Program-made: the position numbers and the translations under genes
Shown: positions 35,001 to 43,795 of the stretch, in pieces
How the letters are laid out: each line of letters begins with the position of its first letter
Numbering within the stretch: the first letter of the stretch is position 1
Source: Sphingobacterium prati
GTDB taxonomy: Bacteria; Bacteroidota; Bacteroidia; Sphingobacteriales; Sphingobacteriaceae
Direction: 5' to 3'
DNA: 64,000 bases
NCBI RefSeq assembly: GCF_013167215.1
Contig: NZ_JABJWY010000034.1
Span: 310,001-374,000 of the forward strand
The notes under the pieces: model-generated
What the model was told of the DNA's origin: nothing
The model's input: the letters and a program-made list of their open reading frames with translations, nothing else
Databases searched by the model: none

Positions 35001-35231
35001 TTAAGGTGTTGAATCCTGTTGCGTTGTGTCGGCTAAGGTTGTATCTTTTTGCATACTCATCTTTTGTTGCTCACTTAAATTATACCTTGTCTCATCCGCA
35101 TCACTCGGAGCTATATTATCTGATTGTCCGCTTCCTTCTTTACTATTCGAAGAATTTTTACACGAAAATAATGTTGTGCTGCACAGTAACCCAATACTGA
35201 TTATAGCTATCATTTTTTTTATCTCTTTCAT
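35001..35231 (-). CDS. Small lipoprotein
   Basis: 76 residues. Signal sequence with lipobox TTLFSC (Cys24), then a Ser/Gly/Asp-rich polar tail (KNSSNSKEGSGQSDNI) and a TTLADTTQQDSTP end, likely unstructured. No family recognised. Probably anchored to the inner leaflet of the outer membrane or the periplasmic face of the inner membrane. Confidence 0.65.
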   Translation of the reverse strand: MKEIKKMIAIISIGLLCSTTLFSCKNSSNSKEGSGQSDNIAPSDADETRYNLSEQQKMSMQKDTTLADTTQQDSTP

Positions 35232-35569
35232 ATTTAACTTATTTTATGTTCCAATCTCTACTAAGGAACTTATTTCAAGAAACTTTAGTTCAATAAAAGT
35301 GAAAATCTGTTTTAGGTTGCCTTCAAAGCTATACAGTCATTATAGTGTATAAGAAATCATCAATACCGTAATTTAAACATTTCTTTAGGGAATAAATACC
35401 CGATCGAAACAACAAATATAGAAGGTATATCGATGCCACTAAATTTGTTTTTTTTGATCAACCATCACTGCATGTCGTATTTCAGCTACAATGTATAAAA
35501 TATCGGCAGCACGTATTTTCCACATTTAGCTGTTTGAACAGCGGTTATTAGGCCAATTCCAGCAAAATT
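35232..35569. other. Intergenic, divergent promoter region
   Basis: Together with the motif below, about 400 AT-rich bases between the small lipoprotein (minus) and the first sigma gene (plus). An apparent plus-strand frame over the lipoprotein gene is a shadow. Only the conserved sigma-gene motif was recognised as functional. Confidence 0.4.
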
Positions 35570-35585
35570 TAGCACTCTAATTGTA
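35570..35585 (+). promoter_or_regulatory. Conserved upstream motif of sigma gene 1
   Basis: TAGCACTCTAATTGTA, 50 bases before the start codon. The same sequence with one change (C for T) occurs 39 bases before the second, paralogous sigma gene at 48638-48653. Does not fit the housekeeping TAnnTTTG box, so it may be a promoter recognised by one of these sigma factors, or a shared regulator site. Confidence 0.5.
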
Positions 35586-35634
35586 CTTACTTATTCAGAA
35601 ATCAATCAATTTAATAAACGAAACGAGATATATC

Positions 35635-36135
35635 ATGAACAATTCCAATTTAAACGTACTAGTTGAAGAAAAAAGAAGCTTATTGAAACATTTCGCAGGA
35701 AAATTTACCACCGATCCCGACGAAAAGGAGGATTTGATTCAAGAGACACTTATTCGTGCTTTGAAGTCGATCGATGATTTTATTAAGCATCCTAAATTAA
35801 TGTCTTGGTTGTATGTGATTATGAAGAATGTCTATATTAATCAATACCGCAAAGCCAAACGGACCAGCGACATTCATGAAACTTATATCGATCTAGAATC
35901 CTACAATACAATAGAAGCAAATAAGAGCGAAAATAAATTCGTATCAGACGATATTGAAAAGGCGATGTGTAGCCTTTCAGAGGAAAATTATCAAATCTTT
36001 CGGTTATTCCTGGAAGGTTACAAGTACCATGAAATTGCCTCCTATTTTGGAATGCCTGAAGGAACGGTAAAAACGAGAATACATATGACGCGCAAGAAGT
36101 TACAAAAGCAATTAAAAGTATATCGAATTCTATAA
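35635..36135 (+). CDS. ECF-like RNA polymerase sigma factor 1
   Basis: 166 residues from the ATG at 35635; an upstream in-frame ATG at 35581 falls inside the conserved promoter motif region and is unlikely. Region 2: EDLIQETLIRALKSIDDF, KHPKLMSWLYVIMKNVYINQ (sigma 2.3/2.4). Region 4: LFLEGYKYHEIASYFGMPEG followed by TVKTRIHMTRKKLQKQLK. No anti-sigma gene is adjacent, which is unusual for ECF factors. A paralogue at 48692 is strikingly similar. Probably controls part of the surrounding stress region. Confidence 0.92.
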   Translation: MNNSNLNVLVEEKRSLLKHFAGKFTTDPDEKEDLIQETLIRALKSIDDFIKHPKLMSWLYVIMKNVYINQYRKAKRTSDIHETYIDLESYNTIEANKSENKFVSDDIEKAMCSLSEENYQIFRLFLEGYKYHEIASYFGMPEGTVKTRIHMTRKKLQKQLKVYRIL

Positions 36136-36209
36136 ACCAAATCTTCTTTCGAATGTTTACCCAAGACAGTTTTCGCAATAATTTAATAACACACTAAAAA
36201 AACAGATAT

Positions 36210-36401
36210 ATGAATACTAAAAGTATAACACTTAATCACCACTATTTGCCAGTGTTGCTGATTATTTGTGGTGGTCCCATTCAAAAAGGGAATAACAAAA
36301 CAATTGTTCAGTCAAACACGGACAACGCAATAAACAAAAAACAGACTAAAAGCAATGTTGAAGAGGAAAAGAAACCGTCTTACTTAAGTAAAACAAAATA
36401 A
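36210..36401 (+). CDS. Small hypothetical protein
   Basis: 63 residues: a short hydrophobic segment YLPVLLIICGG with a possible lipidated Cys, then a polar Asn/Lys-rich tail ending SNVEEEKKPSYLSKTK. Lies between sigma gene 1 and a clear terminator, which supports transcription of the stretch. No family recognised; coding status is moderately supported. Confidence 0.45.
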   Translation: MNTKSITLNHHYLPVLLIICGGPIQKGNNKTIVQSNTDNAINKKQTKSNVEEEKKPSYLSKTK

Positions 36402-36417
36402 CATGCGCTTTTTAAAC

Positions 36418-36456
36418 AAAACGAGACCACTTTATTTGAAAAAGGGGTCTCGTTTT
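36418..36456 (+). terminator. Terminator after sigma gene 1 unit
   Basis: 11-bp stem AAAACGAGACC/GGTCTCGTTTT with 17-base loop. Confidence 0.8.
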
Positions 36457-36544
36457 GTGTGGGCGTGTTATGAAAGAACAACGGTTATGCTGATATACGC
36501 ACCCAAACTTTATAATCACGTGTACTGTTCGGTTTGAAATAGGA

Positions 36545-36601
36545 TGAGTCACTTGTAGAACGAGTCACTTGCGTCATTTGTAGAAAGAGTAGAAATACGT
36601 A
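36545..36601. repeat. Short direct repeats and a TACGTA half-site upstream of the DUF2383 gene
   Basis: GAGTCACTTG occurs at 36545-36554 and 36562-36571, and CACTTGTAGAA / CATTTGTAGAA at 36549 and 36575. AAATACGTA at 36593-36601 matches the half-site of the palindrome at 48418-48441. Together this looks like a regulatory region; the binding protein is unknown. Confidence 0.4.
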
Positions 36602-36677
36602 TCCTGCGATTTGACTAAACAGAACAGCTTTCGAACAAGTTCTACGATTAAAATCGAAGAACTTAAAAACTAAATAA

Positions 36678-37139
36678 ATGGACACAATAAATGATAGCAC
36701 ACTGATTAATGATTTAATACAAATCAACAATGACCGTATTGCTGGATATAAAAAAGCGCTTGAAATCGCAAAACGCCTTCATATTAATACATTAAATAAT
36801 ATTTTTTTTGAATACATGCATCAATCCGAGCAATTTATTCAAGAGCTTAAACCCTACTTGCAACCACAAACTAGGCCAGCAAGCGATGGTACAATGATTA
36901 GTGGTAAACTCTTTCGATTATGGATGGATTTTAAATCCGCCGTTTCAGGAAACGATGAGAAAAGTCTGCTTGCAAGTTGTGAACAAGGTGAAGACGCTTT
37001 TACAAAGACTTATAAAGACGTCGTAGATAATCAAGATTGGGAAATCACACACGACCTTCTCCTACTGATTGAAAAACAGCTCTCCATACAGCTCGAAGCG
37101 CACGAATACATCAAAACATTACGAGATAATATTAAATAA
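36678..37139 (+). CDS. DUF2383 (PA2169-family) four-helix protein
   Basis: 153 residues forming an all-helical ferritin-like bundle: LINDLIQINNDRIAGYKKAL, FFEYMHQSEQFIQELKPYL, LWMDFKSAVSGNDEKSLLAS, CEQGEDAFTKTYKDVV and LIEKQLSIQLEAHEYIKTLR. Matches the PA2169/TIGR02284 family, often seen with CsbD and other stress proteins. Function unknown. Preceded by a repeat-rich region that may control it. Confidence 0.9.
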   Translation: MDTINDSTLINDLIQINNDRIAGYKKALEIAKRLHINTLNNIFFEYMHQSEQFIQELKPYLQPQTRPASDGTMISGKLFRLWMDFKSAVSGNDEKSLLASCEQGEDAFTKTYKDVVDNQDWEITHDLLLLIEKQLSIQLEAHEYIKTLRDNIK

Positions 37140-37251
37140 ATCCAAGCTCCCCCTCTACTTGGGCTAAAACTCTTATTTATAAGTAAAAAAGAGAATTTCA
37201 ATCACACAACAAAATAAACCGCGGGTATGTTATGCAACATAAATTACTTAT

Positions 37252-38217
37252 ATGAAGATTAAGAATAGAAGAGGATACACAAGACGGAAGATTAAGCAAA
37301 ATTTTAAATATTTTGATAGCTCGGACAAAGAGGTTACAGAGCCAAAGATATTAAATAGAATAAATGAGTTGGTCATTCCGCCAAATTGGAAAGATGTTTG
37401 GATTGCAAAAAATGCACAAAGTGATTTACAAGCGTATGGATTTGACCAGAAAGGGCGCAAACAATATATCTATCATTCAAAATTTGTCGTCCGAAGACAA
37501 AATGAGAAATTTAGGCATATTCTTTACATGGGACAATATCTTCAAGATCTTCGGGAAATAGCATCCCGTCATTTGAAACATCGAGATTGGGACATGGAAA
37601 AATTATGTGCAGTCGCCTTTAAAATAATGGACAGCACTCTTATAAGAATCGGAAACAAACGCTATACGCTGGAAAACAAATCTTATGGACTCAGTACTCT
37701 TGAAAAACGGCATGTCAGCATAACAAATAATACGATTACATTCGCCTATAAGGGAAAAAAGGGAGTCTTTCAGGAAAAAACTTGGCAAGATAAACAACAG
37801 GCAAAATTACTACTAGAACTGCTACAGATGAAGGGAAAAAGTATTTTCCATCTTAACAAAACTATATGTAATGGTGTATTTTGTGGACGTACATTCAACA
37901 ATTATCTACGCAATCATTGTCCAGGCAAAATCAGTTGTAAGGATATCCGAATTTGGGGAGCAAGCAGGGAAGCATTTCACCTATTAGCTCAAGCAAAACA
38001 AGGAGACGATTTAAACACACGAAAAAGACAGTTAAATGAAGTTATAAAAGTAGTTGCCAAACAATTGGGCAATACCAAAACTGTTTCACAAAATTATTAT
38101 ATCCATCCTGTGATACAGAAGATATATTTGGAAGGAAAATTTCCGTTTATCAAGGAAAGTTTGACACTTAACAAGTTAGAATATAAATTATTCCGTTTTT
38201 TATTAAAATATAGCTAG
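37252..38217 (+). CDS. DNA topoisomerase IB (poxvirus-like)
   Basis: 321 residues, eukaryote/poxvirus-type monomeric topoisomerase that relaxes both positive and negative supercoils. Motifs: IPPNWKDVWIAKNAQSDLQA, GFDQKGRKQYIYH, LIRIGNKRYTLENKSYGLST (catalytic Arg), ITFAYKGKKGV (catalytic Lys), CKDIRIWGASREAF (catalytic Arg), and QNYYIHPVI with the probable active-site Tyr283. The convergent oxidoreductase gene ends three bases away. Bacterial copies often sit with stress genes and Ku, as here. Confidence 0.95.
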   Translation: MKIKNRRGYTRRKIKQNFKYFDSSDKEVTEPKILNRINELVIPPNWKDVWIAKNAQSDLQAYGFDQKGRKQYIYHSKFVVRRQNEKFRHILYMGQYLQDLREIASRHLKHRDWDMEKLCAVAFKIMDSTLIRIGNKRYTLENKSYGLSTLEKRHVSITNNTITFAYKGKKGVFQEKTWQDKQQAKLLLELLQMKGKSIFHLNKTICNGVFCGRTFNNYLRNHCPGKISCKDIRIWGASREAFHLLAQAKQGDDLNTRKRQLNEVIKVVAKQLGNTKTVSQNYYIHPVIQKIYLEGKFPFIKESLTLNKLEYKLFRFLLKYS

Positions 38218-38220
38218 GCA

Positions 38221-39447
38221 CTATCGTCCGAAATTAAACCATTTGGATAAGGGGTGTGTTTTATTTTTTAGCCAATAGGCCACCATTTCCATAGCAGTTA
38301 CCGAAAATGTAATACCATTTCCGCCAAAGCCACAAACAAAAAAGGTATTTTTAAACTGTTTATGTTTACCAATATAAGGCAGGCCGTCCTTCGTCACTCC
38401 AAAGGTTCCAGCCCAGTTGAAGTCCGTAACAAAAGGTCTATCGAAGATCTTAAGGAAAGACTTTTCTAATTTATCCGATTTTATAGCAATCATGGCATCG
38501 CGCTTTTGCGGATCGTGAAATTCTTCATCCTTCCCTCCGATCAAAAATCGACAATCATCAGTTGTTCGCATATAAAGATAAGGATCAGAAGTATTCCAGA
38601 TCAATAGGTCTTTATACTGTTGATAAAGAGAAATATTTGGTTCAGAGACAATAGCGAACGTACTTAACAAGTCTACAAACTTCTCCGGAATCAGCTCCAC
38701 AGACTCATAACCAATACAATATATAATTTTCTTTGCATGGATCATGGCACCACTAGATACTGTTATTTTATGGCTCCGCTCACTACTTTTCACAGCAGTA
38801 AGTGCTGTTTTATCAAACACCTCCAAACCCTTTTTGACATTATAAGCCAATAGCTCATGAGCAAAGCAAAAAGCATCAATACTTGCGCCCTGCTCAGAGC
38901 AGATACCTCCATAAGCCCCCTCTATATTATATTTTTTTTTAATTTCATCCTCAGACAGCCATTTGACTTTAAAACCGGCAGCATCTCGTGTACAAAATTC
39001 TTTTTTCAGCCAAGAAACGTCTTTTTTGCGAGAAGCATAATATAATGATTTTTTTTTGCGAAAACCGGCTTTAGAACCGATTTTTTTTGACAGTAACCCG
39101 ATCTTGTCTATAGCATTACAACAAGCTTTATAGCTAGCTATTGCACCTTCTTCGCCAATTAATTCCTTTAAGCGATAAAGCGGTATATCTATTTCATATT
39201 GTAACATTGAAGTTGTCGCCGCGGAGCTTCCATTAACGATCTCTCGTTTATCGATAAGTATGCATCTTTTGCCCATTGATATACATTCATGGGCAATCAA
39301 TGCACCAGATATTCCGCCACCGACAATTAAAATATCGCAAGATTTGTCCTGGCGCAAAGAGGGGTAAGTTGTCAAAAGTCCATTCTTTATTAACCAAAAA
39401 GGTTCGTTTGATTTTAGATCCATACTATATGACAAGCTCATGTCCAT
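38221..39447 (-). CDS. FAD-dependent oxidoreductase (DAO family)
   Basis: 408 residues. Rossmann dinucleotide motif CDILIVGGGISGALIAHECI with IDKREIVNGSSAATTSMLQY, and a C-terminal FAD loop GFGGNGITFSVTAMEMVAYW. The arrangement matches glycine-oxidase/D-amino-acid-oxidase-like enzymes (GYESVELIPEKF, FDWNxAG-like FNWAGTFGVTKDGLPYIG). No Rieske domain, which some relatives carry. Substrate unknown. Divergent from ku, with a 164-base spacer holding an inverted repeat. Confidence 0.88.
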   Translation of the reverse strand: MDMSLSYSMDLKSNEPFWLIKNGLLTTYPSLRQDKSCDILIVGGGISGALIAHECISMGKRCILIDKREIVNGSSAATTSMLQYEIDIPLYRLKELIGEEGAIASYKACCNAIDKIGLLSKKIGSKAGFRKKKSLYYASRKKDVSWLKKEFCTRDAAGFKVKWLSEDEIKKKYNIEGAYGGICSEQGASIDAFCFAHELLAYNVKKGLEVFDKTALTAVKSSERSHKITVSSGAMIHAKKIIYCIGYESVELIPEKFVDLLSTFAIVSEPNISLYQQYKDLLIWNTSDPYLYMRTTDDCRFLIGGKDEEFHDPQKRDAMIAIKSDKLEKSFLKIFDRPFVTDFNWAGTFGVTKDGLPYIGKHKQFKNTFFVCGFGGNGITFSVTAMEMVAYWLKNKTHPLSKWFNFGR

Positions 39448-39546
39448 ATAACCAATTCACGAGAGAAAGGTTTGGATTACCATCCAGTTTCTTCGAAAAA
39501 TACAATACAATTTTCAGCTACCCCAAACTATTTTACCTTAAAAGTG

Positions 39547-39573
39547 GTTACCTCATATAGACAATGAGGTAAC
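39547..39573. promoter_or_regulatory. Perfect inverted repeat upstream of ku
   Basis: GTTACCTCAT-N7-ATGAGGTAAC, 10-bp arms, between the divergent oxidoreductase and ku genes, 39 bases before the ku ATG. Neither gene ends here, so it is not a terminator; it is likely an operator. Confidence 0.55.
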
Positions 39574-39611
39574 ATCTGTCTAATAAATACAGTTTAAAAA
39601 AATAGAACGCT

Positions 39612-40367
39612 ATGCGAGCCATTTGGACAGGAGCAATCGGATTTGGTTTGGTTAACATCCCGATAAAATTATATAGTGCCACAGAAAGCAGTACCCTTGA
39701 TCTTGATATGCTGGATCGTAAAGATTTAGCCAATATTAAATTTAAACGCGTTAATGAGCAAACAGGTAAAGAAGTGAAATGGGACAACATCGTCAAGGGA
39801 TATTTTATGAAAGATCATTATGTGGTTTTGGAAGATGCTGATTTTGAAGATGCCAGTCCAGAAAAGTCAAAACTAGTCAATCTACATGCCTTTGTTAAAT
39901 TGGCTGATATTGACAGCATTTATTTTGACACCCCCTATTATCTGGAACCCCAAAAAGGCGGTGAAAAAGCTTACCAGCTGTTGCTTAAAGCGCTTGATAA
40001 AACAAAAACAGCTGGACTTGGGGCTTTTGTCATGCGCAATGTAGAACACCTTGCAATCATAAAACCTTATCAAAATGTTTTGGTGTTAAACAAAATTCGT
40101 TATCAACAAGAAATTAGAGATCTCGATGAATTGAAGTTGCCTACAGAGGTTAAAATTCAAAAGGCAGAAATGGATATGGCTACGCAACTAATTAAACAGC
40201 ATAGTCGGGAATTTGACCTTAGCAGTTATAAAAATGAATATAGTGAGGATCTATTAAAAATCATCAAACAAAAAGACAAAGGTAAGCGCCCAACCATAAG
40301 AAAGATAAAAGTAGAAAACACAAAAGCGGATGATTTGCTTGCCAAACTCAGAGCAAGTCTGGGTTAA
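39612..40367 (+). CDS. ku: Ku protein, non-homologous end-joining
   Basis: 251 residues, typical bacterial Ku core: IWTGAIGFGLVNIPIKLYSA at the N-terminus, HAFVKLADIDSIYFDTPYYL, LGAFVMRNVEHLAIIKPYQN, QEIRDLDELKLP, and a lysine-rich C-terminal tail KGKRPTIRKIKVENTKADDL. Forms a homodimeric ring on DNA ends and recruits LigD. No ligD is present in this window, so the partner must be encoded elsewhere. Confidence 0.96.
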   Translation: MRAIWTGAIGFGLVNIPIKLYSATESSTLDLDMLDRKDLANIKFKRVNEQTGKEVKWDNIVKGYFMKDHYVVLEDADFEDASPEKSKLVNLHAFVKLADIDSIYFDTPYYLEPQKGGEKAYQLLLKALDKTKTAGLGAFVMRNVEHLAIIKPYQNVLVLNKIRYQQEIRDLDELKLPTEVKIQKAEMDMATQLIKQHSREFDLSSYKNEYSEDLLKIIKQKDKGKRPTIRKIKVENTKADDLLAKLRASLG

Positions 40368-40522
40368 TAGATAAACGCTGTCAGTCGCGTCGAATTTGAT
40401 ATACCAGGAATTCGGAATGATACCATTAACGGTCTACTTTGCTTTCTCACGTTGTCTGCCGTTCGTCGGCTCATCTTCTCCCAAACTAAACTAGATTGAA
40501 TAATGTTCTTTCTCAAAAAGGC

Positions 40523-41134
40523 ATGAAAAATATTATTCCTGAACAAAAAGAAGGAAAGCAACTTGATTGCTTCGAAACTGTTGATTTCGAGAGTACTGCG
40601 CTGGCCGACTCCGCCTTTGACACTGTTTGCTACGATCTTTCTCGAGTCAATCATTGGTATGAACTTGCAGAGATTCCAGCCACTACATTCCAACTTACTG
40701 ATCACAGCGGTGTTTCCATTGATCGACCTTTAGCGATACATGACTACATTAGGCTCGATATTCCCGGTCCCGGACTCCCCAGTAGCGAAGGGTACGATTG
40801 GGTAAATGTCGTTAATGTTATTCACGATGTAACGCCTGATTATAAACTCTATGCATTGACCCTAAAACCTTGCCCAGATCCACAACATCCCGAAAACAAA
40901 GATACCGCTCATTTTTTTGAGGGGGTCTCTTCCTCAACCTTTTTAGTGGAACAAAGACGCAATAGTATCTTAATTCAGTATGCTGGACGGAATGAAATTA
41001 TCAATGTAGAAAATCATAGTTTAGCAGATAATATTAGGAACCTAATCATTGGATTGGCTGCAAAAATTGGCGCCTCTTATCCGCAATGGAAATTGCTCGT
41101 CAAAGGCCTTGCAGACCGAATACGCGATAAATAA
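40523..41134 (+). CDS. Hypothetical protein
   Basis: 203 residues from the ATG at 40523 (the TTG at 40496 lacks support). Soluble, no signal peptide. Segments: HWYELAEIPATTFQLTDHSG, LAIHDYIRLDIPGPGLPSSE, YDWVNVVNVIHDVTPDYKLY, HFFEGVSSSTFLVEQRRNSI. The composition is that of a folded enzyme or ligand-binding protein, but I recognise no family. Located 155 bases after ku; it could share the stress regulation. Confidence 0.65.
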   Translation: MKNIIPEQKEGKQLDCFETVDFESTALADSAFDTVCYDLSRVNHWYELAEIPATTFQLTDHSGVSIDRPLAIHDYIRLDIPGPGLPSSEGYDWVNVVNVIHDVTPDYKLYALTLKPCPDPQHPENKDTAHFFEGVSSSTFLVEQRRNSILIQYAGRNEIINVENHSLADNIRNLIIGLAAKIGASYPQWKLLVKGLADRIRDK

Positions 41135-41249
41135 ATAACGATCGAACAGTGTAATGAATTGTAAGAGTTAGTAGCCCCAACAGACAAACCGATTATGTTA
41201 ATATTTTTCGTATATTTATGAATAAATCATAAGGAGTTTTTGGGTTACT

Positions 41250-43424
41250 ATGAACACTGATTTTCAATCTAACAATCAAAATACGATCAAACTTCAGCAT
41301 TTTGGTAGTCTTGTAGTTTTGGATGAACAATATACCATTGTAGCTCTAAGCGAATTTGCAGCAGCTAAAGCCAATCTATCTACTGCTGCACTATTACGCA
41401 GCAACTTTTTCGAAAGCTTTGCTAAAGCCTTTGGTGATGTTATTCAAAAGATAGCAAATGTCTTGAATGAGTTACGCGAAAATGGGCAATCACGTCATAT
41501 CTTGCCCATAAAAGTGTTCCAAGAACGTGTCTATTTCAAATTTAGATTATATCAGGGTTATTTTTATATCGAATGGGAGCTACAGCATAAAAAATATATC
41601 TCCGCAAAAAAAATAAACGAATTCAACTTTTTGCTCGATACGATCCAACCTAATAATTGGGATCGGGTCTGTTTAGCAATCAATAGATTATTAAAGTACG
41701 ATCGCGTTTTTGTTCTCCAAATCCAGGAAACCGGATATAGCGAGGTAATTGCTGAACACACCTCCAACGGTAAACCTTATTTTAGAGGAAAAGAATTTTC
41801 AAGAGATTTCATGCCCAAAGAGGCACTGGAATATTATAGTAGCTATTCGTATCGTTATATTCCAAATATCAAGAAAGATGACCAGTGTTTTGTTTATGTA
41901 AAAGATAGCATCGATACACTTTCGAGTTTATTACGCCCTCTTCCCCACCTTCATCACCTTTTTATGGAAAAGACCAATGTTCGGAGCACATTGTTTTTTC
42001 GTATTTGTATAGATGACCAGTTTTGGGGCCTCGTTGTCGCTCAACATGAACATGAGAAAGAAGTGGATTTACAACAACGGAAACTTTGTACTTTTGCCAT
42101 TCAGGCGGCAACCAATAAATACGAAAGCCAAATTAAACAGAACTTACTCGAAAGAACAGAACTCCTGAATACTGCCGAAGAAGAACTTAAAAAAAGTCTT
42201 TCTGAAAATAAAATGGTGAATTGTGCGCTCGTGCAGCACATAGAAACTCTTACCCAATTGGTCAATGCAGATGGCTTATCTATCTTTAACCAAGGCGATG
42301 TATTCAATCACGGGCATACACCAAATAAATCCCTGTTTTATGAAATCATTCAATTTCTACAGCTACATACTGATAAAGAATTATTTAAGGATTACAACTT
42401 TAGATTAAATCACCAACAACATTTCAATGAAAAATTAAATTTTGCAGGATTAATGTATCTCAAAGTTGGCTTAGAAAATGACTATTACCTTGTATGGTTT
42501 AGAAAAGCAAGCCAAAGTCGTGTGATGCAAATCGGACAGAATCAAAACGAACTTCGGACAGCTGATGACTTAAGATTCTGGGAGGACGTTCGTTATGACG
42601 TAGCCAAACCCTGGAATGATGCTGAAGTCAATTTTGTCTTGCGTCTGAATCACATTATCAAAGAATCTATATTTAAAAAACTCAAAGAAAGACAATTACT
42701 CAACGAAGAGCTATTGAGCCTGAACAATGAATTGGAAATGTTTACTTACACCTTATCCCATGATTTGAAAAACCCCTTATCAATTTTGAAAATGGGCATT
42801 CAATTTTTGCAACAGCACTCCAATGATATAGACCTTTCAAAAACCAATAAATGGTATCAAAATTTTAGTAGAAGTGTTTCCAATATCGAAGATATCATCA
42901 ATAATATGGTTCAATTAAGCCAACATCGTGCAAGTATTCTGGACAAGGAACCCCTTCCCATGGCATACACATTACAGCGGATCTTTCAGGAAAGTAAAAC
43001 GTTGTATGGTACACCTAACTGCCAGTCTTATTTTGGGCAATTGCTACCAATCTGGGGTGAAAAGAGTGCTGTTTATCAAATCTTCACTAACCTTATTGTC
43101 AACGCCATTAAATATTCTGCTCAATCCGAAAAGCCCATTATCCAGATTGAAAGTACTAATCAAGAAGGCATGACTTATTACTGCATAAAAGACAACGGCA
43201 TAGGAATCCCTGGGAATCACCTACCACATATCTATGAAATGTTTACCCGGGCTGACAATGTAGGTGAAATTCCGGGAACGGGGATTGGATTGTCACTTGT
43301 CAAACGTGTCATGGAACGTCTTGGAGGCAGTATAGAAATTGAATCAAAACCTGGTGTTGGAACAACCGTACACCTATATTTCCCTATAGTGGGATCTTTC
43401 CCAGATCATATGCTCCCTGATTGA
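41250..43424 (+). CDS. Phytochrome-like histidine kinase without bilin-binding Cys
   Basis: 724 residues with phytochrome order. Residues 1-120 PAS-2-like (LQHFGSLVVLDEQYTIVALS), about 135-290 GAF (LKYDRVFVLQIQETGYSEVI, RDFMPKEALEYYSSYSYR, HLHHLFMEKTNVRSTLFFRI, WGLVVAQHEHE), about 320-490 PHY-like (YYLVWFRKASQS), then HisKA/HATPase: YTLSHDLKNPLSIL with His504, FTNLIVNAIKYS, DNGIGIP, GTGIGLSLVKR. No Cys exists in the first 140 residues, where bacteriophytochromes attach biliverdin, and PASDIP is changed to FSRDFMP. The kinase core is intact. A clear AAGGAG precedes the ATG. Signal sensed is unknown. Confidence 0.9.
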   Translation: MNTDFQSNNQNTIKLQHFGSLVVLDEQYTIVALSEFAAAKANLSTAALLRSNFFESFAKAFGDVIQKIANVLNELRENGQSRHILPIKVFQERVYFKFRLYQGYFYIEWELQHKKYISAKKINEFNFLLDTIQPNNWDRVCLAINRLLKYDRVFVLQIQETGYSEVIAEHTSNGKPYFRGKEFSRDFMPKEALEYYSSYSYRYIPNIKKDDQCFVYVKDSIDTLSSLLRPLPHLHHLFMEKTNVRSTLFFRICIDDQFWGLVVAQHEHEKEVDLQQRKLCTFAIQAATNKYESQIKQNLLERTELLNTAEEELKKSLSENKMVNCALVQHIETLTQLVNADGLSIFNQGDVFNHGHTPNKSLFYEIIQFLQLHTDKELFKDYNFRLNHQQHFNEKLNFAGLMYLKVGLENDYYLVWFRKASQSRVMQIGQNQNELRTADDLRFWEDVRYDVAKPWNDAEVNFVLRLNHIIKESIFKKLKERQLLNEELLSLNNELEMFTYTLSHDLKNPLSILKMGIQFLQQHSNDIDLSKTNKWYQNFSRSVSNIEDIINNMVQLSQHRASILDKEPLPMAYTLQRIFQESKTLYGTPNCQSYFGQLLPIWGEKSAVYQIFTNLIVNAIKYSAQSEKPIIQIESTNQEGMTYYCIKDNGIGIPGNHLPHIYEMFTRADNVGEIPGTGIGLSLVKRVMERLGGSIEIESKPGVGTTVHLYFPIVGSFPDHMLPD

Positions 43425-43458
43425 GCCAAACAAACATTTAATACATAAACAGGAAAAT

Positions 43459-43653
43459 CTAGGGCAAATTTTTCTTCGTTAATTTTCTATAAATAACAAG
43501 CGTTATAACAAAAATAAAGATAAAAATAAAAAGCCAGATCCCCGGTTCTGTATACCATTCATTCGAATTTCCAGTATTTAACGCTTCCATCTCCTTCGAT
43601 GCTTGCAATATCAAGAAACTTAATACGATAATTAAGACAGTTAATATATTCAT
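43459..43653 (-). CDS. Small two-helix membrane protein
   Basis: 64 residues: hydrophobic helix MNILTVLIIVLSFLIL, a polar loop KEMEALNTGNSNEWYTEPG, a second helix WLFIFIFIFVITLVIY and a basic tail RKLTKKNLP. No family recognised. The hairpin topology with a positively charged end is typical of small inner-membrane stress peptides. Confidence 0.5.
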   Translation of the reverse strand: MNILTVLIIVLSFLILQASKEMEALNTGNSNEWYTEPGIWLFIFIFIFVITLVIYRKLTKKNLP

Positions 43654-43795
43654 AACAATTTATCGATTGGTTCAATATATATAACACTCCTCATCCAGAA
43701 GTAGTTTGAATCGGATTAGTTTAAACGAATTTACTTTTTGATTGTTCTTAAATAAAGTACTAAGTGTACACCTATGTTATTCAAAAATTACAACA

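Noticed and set aside
35026..35352. Plus-strand frame over the small lipoprotein
   Set aside because: Antisense shadow; the minus-strand frame has a lipobox and signal peptide.
36485..36730. Minus-strand frame upstream of DUF2383 gene
   Set aside because: Covers the repeat region and runs into the start of the DUF2383 gene; no homology-like features.
40496..40522. TTG start for the hypothetical protein after ku
   Set aside because: Alternative start codon with no supporting Shine-Dalgarno; an ATG follows nine codons later.
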